Assembly: GCA_934444485.1 (NCBI GenBank) | Contig: CAKSCN010000133.1 | Location: forward strand, 1 to 6,964 | DNA from: an uncultured Eubacteriales bacterium | Lineage (GTDB): Bacteria > Bacillota > Clostridia > Oscillospirales > CAG-382 | Length of the DNA: 6,964 nt | Direction of reading: 5' to 3' | Shown: positions 1 to 5,106 of the stretch, in pieces | Numbering within the stretch: position 1 is the stretch's first letter | Layout: each line of letters begins with the position of its first letter | Made by a program: the position numbers and the translations under genes | The notes under the pieces: model-generated | Told to the model about the DNA's origin: nothing | Seen by the model: the letters and a program-made list of their open reading frames with translations, nothing else | Database searches by the model: none

Positions 1-868
1 GTGCCACCGACTTGAATTCGCCTACGAACTGCGGCTTTTCCTCTTTCTTGGTCGCATTGAAGATAGAGGGTTCCCACTTATCCTCTTCGGGTGTTGCGGG
101 AGTTGTCGTGCCGCCGGTTGAGCCGCCCGTTGTTCCACCCGTTGTGCCGCCGGTTGAACCTCCGGTCGATGTGCCGGTGCCTTCGTACTTTACGTTTGAA
201 ACAGCGACGTCCTTGGCTCTTGCCTCATACTTTGCGGCGTCGTCGGCAGTCGGGAAGAAGCCGATTGCGTCAAAGTGCATTGTCGTGATATTTCCGCCGG
301 GAAGGTCTATTCTGAAGCCTCCGCCGCCGTACTTTCCGTCGGTCCATGCTGCGCCGTCAAAAGCTTCGTACTGTCCGGACTCACCCTTCTTTGTCCAGCC
401 ATCGGAACCGGTGAGGTCGATGACAATCTTCTGCCAGCCGCCGGTAAAGTCGGCTTTGTAGGATCTCTTGTAGGTGTTGCCCTGAGAAACAAATGCTATC
501 GGTGCGCTCTTCTGTTCCTTGTCCGCCTTTACGACAAGAAGAAGGTAAGGAAGATCTTTCGTTATCTTATACTTGGAGGGCATCGAGTCAAACTCAAGCA
601 TGGAGCCTGTCCTGATGTCGGCTCTCATAAAATCGCCGTCCATAACGAGGCTGCACGAACCCCATGTGTATATTTCGGGGAAATCGGTATCGGGCTTTCT
701 GTCCGGGTTGGGGAAATAGCACTGTCCGTTCTTTCCTTTATCGAAGGGCAGCGTCTCAAACTCAAACTTGAATACTGCCGATGCCGCAGCGTCTTCGGCG
801 GAAACCGTGAAGAATGCGAAGCTCGAAAGCATCATGAGAAGTGCGAGAAACAATGACAATTTTTTCAT
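1..868 (-). CDS. Secreted protein with carbohydrate-binding-like domain and Gly/Thr linker (3' end cut off)
   Basis: The frame is open from the ATG at 868 to the window edge: 289 codons, no stop. The start is fixed by an AAAAAGGAG ribosome binding site at 877-885, eight bases upstream. Residues 1-24 are a signal peptide (MKK, hydrophobic core, cleavage near VSA/ED). Residues 32-217 look like one beta-rich domain, with GGWQKIVIDLTG near 143-154, a glycine run followed by FRIDLPGG near 181-192, and MHFDAIGFFPTADDAAKY near 197-214. This resembles the jelly-roll, CBM-like domains common in exported clostridial proteins; that resemblance is inference, not a database match. Residues 229-258 are a TGGS/TGGT linker, followed by a charged segment that runs off the edge. 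Such linkers usually join a binding module to another domain or an anchor, so the missing end may hold a catalytic, dockerin or anchoring part. It has its own promoter and is probably a separate transcription unit. Substrate is unknown. Confidence 0.88.
   Translation of the reverse strand, partial: MKKLSLFLALLMMLSSFAFFTVSAEDAAASAVFKFEFETLPFDKGKNGQCYFPNPDRKPDTDFPEIYTWGSCSLVMDGDFMRADIRTGSMLEFDSMPSKYKITKDLPYLLLVVKADKEQKSAPIAFVSQGNTYKRSYKADFTGGWQKIVIDLTGSDGWTKKGESGQYEAFDGAAWTDGKYGGGGFRIDLPGGNITTMHFDAIGFFPTADDAAKYEARAKDVAVSNVKYEGTGTSTGGSTGGTTGGTTGGSTGGTTTPATPEEDKWEPSIFNATKKEEKPQFVGEFKSVA
107..166 (-). repeat. 12-bp tandem repeat encoding TGGS/TGGT linker
   Basis: Five consecutive tetrapeptides (TGGS, TGGT, TGGT, TGGS, TGGT; residues 235-254 of the left-edge gene) are encoded by imperfect 12-bp units. 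They form a flexible linker of the kind found between domains of secreted Gram-positive proteins. Units differ at third positions, so it is not a fresh perfect expansion. Confidence 0.85.
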
Positions 869-950
869 AAGAGTATCTCCTTTTTCACATTATTTGCGAT
901 ATGTCACACGGCATTCTCGTTGTCCGCAGTACGCATACCGCCGCATGGAT

Positions 951-979
951 ATTATACTAAATTTTATCTTCAAAGTCAA
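951..979 (-). promoter_or_regulatory. Sigma-A promoter of the left-edge secreted protein gene
   Basis: On the minus strand a -35 box TTGACT (974-979) and a perfect -10 box TATAAT (951-956) are separated by exactly 17 bases. Transcription should begin near 944, giving a leader of about 75 bases before the ATG at 868. No strong operator or riboswitch-like fold is obvious in that leader. Confidence 0.9.
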
Positions 980-982
980 GAC

Positions 983-1135
983 AATTGAGAAAAACGCAAA
1001 CTTTTCATGTTTTTGCACAAATGAGTGTAGCCAAAAATGTACTTTCTCCCAAATCTGGTAGCTGTTTTTTGTGCAGTAATGACAAATGTGCAAATTTCAG
1101 TCCAAAGTGGTCTGAATTTTGCGAAAAATCGTTTC
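983..1135. other. Gene-free AT-rich spacer with inverted repeats
   Basis: This stretch lies between the terminator of the middle operon and the promoter of the left-edge gene. Neither strand shows a convincing coding frame with a ribosome binding site. It contains an imperfect palindrome (1092-1120) and an 8-base inverted pair, TTTGCACA at 1012-1019 and TGTGCAAA at 1087-1094. I see no tRNA-like fold and no recognisable riboswitch. It may be plain spacer, a regulatory region for the left-edge gene, or a small untranslated RNA; the sequence does not decide. Confidence 0.5.
1092..1120. repeat. Imperfect 29-bp palindrome in the gene-free spacer
   Basis: The arms are AAA-T-TTCAG-T-CCA and TGG-T-CTGAA-T-TTT around a 3-base centre (AAG). 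They pair over 11 base pairs, interrupted by two symmetric single-base mismatches. It could be a protein-binding site or a hairpin. It is not followed by a clean T-tract on either strand, so I do not call it a terminator. Confidence 0.6.
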
Positions 1136-1145
1136 TTCGCATGCG

Positions 1146-1182
1146 AAAAAACGCACACGATCCGCCGGAAGAATCGTGTGCG
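1146..1182 (-). terminator. Rho-independent terminator of the middle operon
   Basis: A perfect 10-bp stem (CGCACACGAT at 1152-1161 paired with 1173-1182) with an 11-base loop is followed on the minus strand by six T residues (1146-1151). It starts 12 bases after the stop of the two-TM membrane protein gene and so ends that transcription unit. The T-tract runs into a 12-bp DNA palindrome, TTCGCATGCGAA, at 1136-1147. Confidence 0.93.
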
Positions 1183-1194
1183 AAAGAACATTTT

Positions 1195-1755
1195 TCACTT
1201 TACACCGCCGTAATCTACGACGTTTGCTTTGTAGTATTTTATAGCGTCGAGAGTCTTTTTCGTGACGTTTATAAGTATCGCTCTCTTTCTGCCGCCGACG
1301 CTCATGAGTATCGCAAAAAGGTTTTCGGAGTCGGGCGATGCGCAATAGTATGTGACGTTCTCCTTGCCAATCTTTGCAACGTCGTCACGCACCTTGTCGT
1401 AAGGCGCAACCTTGTCGAAGTCAGCTATTTTCACCTCTTCGAGTGGCTTTCTCTGCATTTCTCCGTACACCTTCGTGAACTCAACCGTGCCGCCTATAAC
1501 AACATATTCGTACTCGACGTTTGCGAATCTCCAAAGGTACCATGTGAGCGCCATATCCGCAATTATCAGCGGAACTATCGCAACGGGGAGCTTGACAACC
1601 GACAGGAAGAGGAAGCATCCGGCAAGGAAGAGCAGTACGGCAAGAGCAACAATGCCCGTCTTCTTCAAAATTATGCCGCCGTCGGTTTTCTTCTTCACAA
1701 TGTACTCGGCATAATTTGTTTTCATTTTTTCGTCTTCGGAAATAATTCTGTTCAT
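1195..1755 (-). CDS. Small two-TM membrane protein, possibly DUF6106 family
   Basis: Predicted 186 aa. After a polar N-terminus there are two adjacent hydrophobic segments, about residues 33-52 and 55-75, joined by a very short turn (VVKLP), forming a membrane hairpin. The remaining 110 residues are soluble and probably cytoplasmic. They begin NVEYEYVVIGGTVEFTKVYG (79-98), include a basic/acidic stretch QRKPLEEVKIADFDKVAPYD (101-120), and end with LINVTKKTLDAIKYY. The layout recalls the small clostridial family I know as DUF6106, but this is from memory and no function is established. The chosen ATG has GAGGAG at 1765-1770, ten bases away. A second in-frame ATG at codon 11 would give a start more like the family as I remember it, but it lacks a good ribosome binding site. 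It is the last gene before the terminator and is tightly coupled to the flavin reductase-like gene. Confidence 0.85.
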   Translation of the reverse strand: MNRIISEDEKMKTNYAEYIVKKKTDGGIILKKTGIVALAVLLFLAGCFLFLSVVKLPVAIVPLIIADMALTWYLWRFANVEYEYVVIGGTVEFTKVYGEMQRKPLEEVKIADFDKVAPYDKVRDDVAKIGKENVTYYCASPDSENLFAILMSVGGRKRAILINVTKKTLDAIKYYKANVVDYGGVK

Positions 1756-1764
1756 CTCACATCA

Positions 1765-1770
1765 CTCCTC
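1765..1770 (-). promoter_or_regulatory. Ribosome binding site overlapping upstream stop codon
   Basis: The minus strand reads TATTGAGGAG: the TGA stop of the flavin reductase-family gene (1769-1771) shares bases with the GAGGAG ribosome binding site of the membrane protein gene. This arrangement is typical of translational coupling and supports one shared mRNA. Confidence 0.8.
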
Positions 1771-2854
1771 AATACTTTTTCCGTGTTCTGCGTCCGCCGG
1801 ACGACGCTCCGAACTGCGCCTTTTTGTCGCCGTAGAATTTCTTCTCGCCGTAGGGCTTCTTGTCGCCGTGCGACTTCTTTTCACCGTAAGACTTTCTGTC
1901 GCCGTAAGACTTCTTGTCGCCATACGACTTCTTGTCGCCATACGACTTTCTGTCACCGTAAGGTTTCTTATCGCCGTATGATTTTCTGTCTCCGTAAGGC
2001 TTCTTGTCACCGTATGATTTTCTGCCGCCGTGAGACGTTCCCCTGCCCTTTTCAAAGCCGCCGTGCTTATGCGACGGTTCATTGCGGTCGTCGATGTACT
2101 CGATATCAATATCGTCGGGGAGCTTTGACCAATCGATGTTGCCGTTTCGGTCGAAAACTATGTCGTCCTCGTCGAAGCCGAAGTCGTCCCCACCCTTGCG
2201 GCGTGCGTTTTTGACGTCGTTCTTCTTCTCTTTCTTGTCGTTCTTTTTCGCAAACGCCTCAAAGCCCTTGGGAGTTTTATCCTTTTTGGGAGTGTGCGTT
2301 TTTCTTGCGGAAAATCCGAATTCTCCGACCTTTTCGCCGAGTCTGAAGTACTCACCGTGCGCAAACGCCAGAAGTCCCGCCTTTTCAAGCTCAAGCTTTC
2401 CTTTTTCGTCGAGAAGCGTTTCGTCAACATTTACCGCAACTATATCGGCGATAAACATATCGTGCGAACCCTGCGGAAGAACGACGGAGACACGGCACTC
2501 GATGCTCAGAGGACACTCGGCAATCGAAGGACAGCCGACCTCGGTTGACTTTTCCTTAGTAAAACCGCACTTCTCGAATTTATCCACCTTTGCGCCGGTA
2601 TAAATGCCGCAGTAATCAACCTTTTTCGCCTGTTCGGCGGTTGCGAGATTGATTACGAACTCACGCTTTTCCGAGATAATCGAATGAGAGTGACGTGACG
2701 GTCTCACGGAGATGTAGGTTTTCGGCGGAACGGTTGCGATTATTCCCGTCCACGCAACGGTTATTATGTTTGCTTTGTTTTCGTCTCCGCAGGACACAAG
2801 CACCGGCGGAATCGGAGCGATGAGCGCACCGCCCTTCCATGTGGTCTTTTTCAT
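1769..2854 (-). CDS. Flavin reductase (flavoredoxin-like) with long repeat-bearing charged tail
   Basis: 361 aa. Residues 1-182 form a near-complete FMN-binding split-barrel domain of the flavin reductase family (PF01613 type). Visible signatures are NIITVAWTG (29-37), PPKTYISVRPSRHSHSII (43-60), FVINLATAEQAKKVDYCG (66-83) and the C-terminal HGEYFRLGEKVG. Members bind FMN and act in flavin or electron transfer in anaerobes; the partner here is unknown. Normal family length is about 190 aa. This protein continues for about 175 more residues: a Lys-rich linker (184-221), an acidic segment (222-258) and a strongly basic, repeat-built tail (263-361). There is no signal peptide, so it should be cytoplasmic. 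The start has AAAGG about nine bases upstream. It lies 54 bases after the transglutaminase-like gene with no terminator between, and 13 bases before the membrane protein gene. The core assignment is solid; the role of the tail is unknown. Confidence 0.92.
   Translation of the reverse strand: MKKTTWKGGALIAPIPPVLVSCGDENKANIITVAWTGIIATVPPKTYISVRPSRHSHSIISEKREFVINLATAEQAKKVDYCGIYTGAKVDKFEKCGFTKEKSTEVGCPSIAECPLSIECRVSVVLPQGSHDMFIADIVAVNVDETLLDEKGKLELEKAGLLAFAHGEYFRLGEKVGEFGFSARKTHTPKKDKTPKGFEAFAKKNDKKEKKNDVKNARRKGGDDFGFDEDDIVFDRNGNIDWSKLPDDIDIEYIDDRNEPSHKHGGFEKGRGTSHGGRKSYGDKKPYGDRKSYGDKKPYGDRKSYGDKKSYGDKKSYGDRKSYGEKKSHGDKKPYGEKKFYGDKKAQFGASSGGRRTRKKY
1823..2020 (-). repeat. 18-bp tandem repeats encoding eleven KSYGDK-type hexapeptides
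   Basis: Residues 279-344 of the flavin reductase-family protein are eleven head-to-tail hexapeptides of consensus K-[SP]-Y-G-[DE]-[KR], with one H for Y and one F for S/P. Two neighbouring 18-bp units, GACTTCTTGTCGCCATAC at 1908-1925 and 1926-1943 (plus strand), are identical; others differ mainly at silent positions. The array is therefore partly old and conserved at protein level and partly recently duplicated. Confidence 0.95.
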
Positions 2855-2875
2855 TGAGTATTACCTTTCTTTTGA

Positions 2876-2896
2876 TATGCGTAAAGTATGCGTAAA
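2876..2896 (-). repeat. Tandem 10-bp direct repeat in intergenic gap
   Basis: TATGCGTAAA occurs at 2876-2885 and again at 2887-2896 (plus strand), spaced 11 bases start to start, about one helical turn. It lies in the 54-base gap between the transglutaminase-like and flavin reductase-family genes, just upstream of the latter's ribosome binding site. It could be a protein-binding site or chance in a short AT-rich gap. Confidence 0.55.
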
Positions 2897-2908
2897 CCTT
2901 TTGCCTTT

Positions 2909-4900
2909 TTATGCGGCGGCAAAGAAATATGCGGCAAGTGCCGAAAGGTCGGCAAGAGTTACTTTTCCGTCGGCGTTCAGGTCTGCGCAAACGATATCGG
3001 TAAAGTTTGACGACTTTGCAAGGTTCTTAGCAAGTGCCGTGAGGTCTGCAAAGGTTACGCTTCCGTCAGCGTCGATGTCGCACATAAGACGGAACTCAAC
3101 TCCGTCAGCTTTCAGAACTGCTTCTATCGTCTCGGAATCGAACGTCAGATACACGGTACATGAAGTGCCGCCGAACGCACCGCTTTCAAGAGCCGTGACG
3201 CTCTCCGGAAGCACGACGCTTTCAATATCCGGGGTGTTCGCAAAAGCGTCCTTCGCTATTTTTTCAACGCCGCTCGGCACACGGACAACACCGCTCTCGA
3301 CGGCACTTTCGACAAGCACACCGTCAATTACGACGAAGTCGCCGAGAGGCTTTCTATCATATGCGGCGGTAAATGTGTTTCCGCTCTTTGTCCAGCCTGC
3401 AAAGGTGTACGAATAGTTTTCGTCGGACTCACGGACAGGGTCGTTCGGAACTTCGGTAAACACTTCTCCGTTGCCGTAAAGCACGCTTCCGAGGTTCGTG
3501 CCGTCGTAATCGTTGTAGCTGTACGTTTCGAGGCTTATCTTTTCCTCGGACGTTGCCGCAAGGTTGGGAGAATCGGCGAACAGTAAAACGAGGGTGTCTC
3601 CGTCGGCGTTGAAGCCGTAAATATTCGTGCCTGCCGCAAGGGTGTATTCTTTCGCTTTGACAACTGTGTTTCCGTCGTAAACACACACCGCATTCGGCGC
3701 ATTGAAGATTAGGTAGTCGCCGTAAACAAGCGGATATGAAAACGCCGATGCGTACCAACCGCCGCTTGCCGCCGCCCAATTTCCCATGTTATATGCCTGC
3801 GTTCCTATCTCGCCGCCGGACACTTTTTCGTAAAGCTCACGGACATCGGCAGTATCGAGCTTATAAAGGCGTGCCGAGTAATTGTAATATGCGGTTGTAT
3901 ACCATGCGCCGCCGTAATTTACAATGGGAGCTGTAATCGAAAGTCCGCTCGCTGCGGCGTCATAGGAGGTATCCGTGCAGTCATAGAGAGCAGTCCATCC
4001 ACTTGCTCCGAGTGCGGTCATGCCGTCGTCACTCCGCAGGAATTTTCTGTACATAACTCTGCCCGGAATGTCAGGGGTCGGGTCGTTGTGTGTGACGTCG
4101 AGATGATACCAATTGCCATTGAGGTTGACGTAATTCCACGTGTGGTTCATTGCGGGTGAGGTTGCGGCGTCGCACTGTATACCGAATCTGTCGGCAAGAG
4201 CTATCATTGCAAGGGTGTAGCCCTGGCAGACCGCAGTTTTCTCTTTGAGAAAGCTGTAGGCATCGAAGTTTGCGTCGGCTGCCGTTGCGGAGTCATAAAC
4301 ACGCTCGTCGTAGCAATAATTCGAGGCTAAGTAACCGTTCAGCAAAAGCAGCGTTTCATAATCGCTTGCATTTTCCGGGACTATGGCGCACACCTCGTCA
4401 AGGAGGCTTTCATACTCTGCACGGACGCTTTCAAGTTCAGTGCCGCTGTAAATATACGTAGGGAGCATGGCAGTTATCGCACCGCTCGACGGACTGTACG
4501 AAATACGGTAGCCGTTATTCACGTAAAACAGCTCGGGGTTTCTGTTGATAACAGAAGAGAACACTGCATTGAAAGCTTCCGTATCGCCGGCGTTTTTATA
4601 ATTGTACGCCGAAAAACCGGCATCGGTGACTCCGGAAAGCGAAATGCTGTCGGAAGCGCTGCGAAGTCCATCGAGAATAATTTTGTAGAGAACATCGTCT
4701 CTCGTCGTTTCCTCAAGCGACGCCTCGTCATACCGTGCGAAAGCCTTTTCGGGAATGCCGCCGCTCTGGAGTATGCTGTCTGCGGCGGACACGCTTACCG
4801 TTGCACTTTCCTCATTTTCTGCGGCAAAAGCCGAGACAGCGAGGAGCGCTGACAACGCAATGACAGTTACCAACAAAACGATTATGCGGATAGATTTCAT
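2909..4900 (-). CDS. Secreted transglutaminase-like protein with BspA-type repeats and C-terminal dockerin
   Basis: 663 aa from the ATG at 4900. Residues 1-27 are a signal peptide (MKSIRIIVLL..., cleavage near AFA/AEN). The transglutaminase-core region (about 160-290) has the expected triad: Cys225 in AVCQGYT, His253 in NHTWNYV and Asp268 in YHLDVTHND. Such secreted domains act as cysteine peptidases or amide-modifying enzymes on cell-wall or extracellular protein; the substrate is unknown. Residues 320-450 are a Tyr/Gly-rich region I cannot assign. Residues 456-516 resemble an InlB/Listeria-Bacteroides repeat (YTFAGWTKSGNTFTAAYD). Residues 536-604 resemble a BspA-type leucine-rich segment (KIAKDAFANTPDIESVVLP). 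Residues 607-660 are a type I dockerin with two calcium loops, D608-D610-D612-D619 and D640-N642-D644-D651. Dockerins bind cohesins, so the enzyme may dock on a scaffold or a cell-surface cohesin. It has its own promoter and is probably co-transcribed with the flavin reductase-family gene. Confidence 0.93.
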   Translation of the reverse strand: MKSIRIIVLLVTVIALSALLAVSAFAAENEESATVSVSAADSILQSGGIPEKAFARYDEASLEETTRDDVLYKIILDGLRSASDSISLSGVTDAGFSAYNYKNAGDTEAFNAVFSSVINRNPELFYVNNGYRISYSPSSGAITAMLPTYIYSGTELESVRAEYESLLDEVCAIVPENASDYETLLLLNGYLASNYCYDERVYDSATAADANFDAYSFLKEKTAVCQGYTLAMIALADRFGIQCDAATSPAMNHTWNYVNLNGNWYHLDVTHNDPTPDIPGRVMYRKFLRSDDGMTALGASGWTALYDCTDTSYDAAASGLSITAPIVNYGGAWYTTAYYNYSARLYKLDTADVRELYEKVSGGEIGTQAYNMGNWAAASGGWYASAFSYPLVYGDYLIFNAPNAVCVYDGNTVVKAKEYTLAAGTNIYGFNADGDTLVLLFADSPNLAATSEEKISLETYSYNDYDGTNLGSVLYGNGEVFTEVPNDPVRESDENYSYTFAGWTKSGNTFTAAYDRKPLGDFVVIDGVLVESAVESGVVRVPSGVEKIAKDAFANTPDIESVVLPESVTALESGAFGGTSCTVYLTFDSETIEAVLKADGVEFRLMCDIDADGSVTFADLTALAKNLAKSSNFTDIVCADLNADGKVTLADLSALAAYFFAAA

Positions 4901-4906
4901 AATAAA

Positions 4907-4914
4907 CCTTCCTT
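4907..4914 (-). promoter_or_regulatory. Ribosome binding site that fixes the start of the dockerin-bearing enzyme
   Basis: AAGGAAGG lies six bases upstream of the ATG at 4900. The frame is also open up to an ATG at 5005, but that extension would read through the promoter -10 box and put 35 residues ahead of an evident signal peptide. The 4900 start is therefore preferred. Confidence 0.85.
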
Positions 4915-4916
4915 TA

Positions 4917-4949
4917 TGCAGAAGTATTTGGCACGCACACCATTCTGCA
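4917..4949 (-). repeat. Inverted repeat in the 5' leader
   Basis: TGCAGAA (4917-4923) and TTCTGCA (4943-4949) form perfect 7-bp arms 19 bases apart, just upstream of the ribosome binding site. Transcription is predicted to begin near 4948, so the RNA may start with this hairpin. A 5' stem-loop could protect the message or influence translation. The exact start site decides whether the first arm is fully present. Confidence 0.5.
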
Positions 4950-4954
4950 GGAAG

Positions 4955-4963
4955 ATTATACCA
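4955..4963 (-). promoter_or_regulatory. Extended -10 promoter of the middle operon
   Basis: The minus strand reads TGGTATAAT: a perfect -10 box (4955-4960) with the TGn extension. The -35 region at normal spacing (TAGCAT) is poor, as is usual for extended -10 promoters. The start is expected near 4948, about 48 bases before the ATG of the dockerin-bearing enzyme. Confidence 0.8.
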
Positions 4964-5025
4964 CATACATTTGAAATATGCTATGTAATAAAAACAATTT
5001 TTCATTAACGGAAAGAAGCACGGAC

Positions 5026-5057
5026 AAAAAAATCCCCCACCCTTTTGAGGTGAGGGA
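5026..5057 (-). terminator. Rho-independent terminator of the 437-aa secreted protein gene
   Basis: In the minus-strand RNA a 9-bp stem (5049-5057 with 5033-5041, including one U-G wobble) encloses a 7-base loop and is followed by seven U residues (5026-5032). The plus-strand RNA would have a C-A mismatch instead of the wobble and no T-tract, so it is directional. It separates this gene from the middle operon. Confidence 0.92.
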
Positions 5058-5106
5058 TAAAGTCACGGTCAAACACCGAAACTTAACTTTCCGTGAAAGT
5101 CACAGA

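Noticed and set aside
1136..1147. TTCGCATGCGAA palindrome as an independent operator
   Set aside because: It overlaps the T-tract of the 1146-1182 terminator and is short enough to be incidental. There is no promoter beside it.
1823..2020. CRISPR array or non-coding satellite
   Set aside because: The 18-bp units are head-to-tail with no spacers, stay in frame throughout and encode a conserved hexapeptide, so this is a coding repeat.
985..2214. A 409-codon open frame on the plus strand ending in an Arg/Cys-rich repetitive tail
   Set aside because: It runs antisense through a terminator, the membrane protein gene and the KSYGDK array. Its repetitive tail is the complement of that array, and no ribosome binding site precedes it.
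2895..2930. Terminator after the dockerin-bearing enzyme gene
   Set aside because: A short TTTGCC/GGCAAA pairing exists around the stop codon, but the stem is only 6 bp and no T-tract follows on the minus strand.
4901..5005. A longer start (ATG at 5005) for the dockerin-bearing enzyme
   Set aside because: The extra 35 codons would contain the promoter -10 box and precede a clear signal peptide. The ATG at 4900 has a good ribosome binding site.
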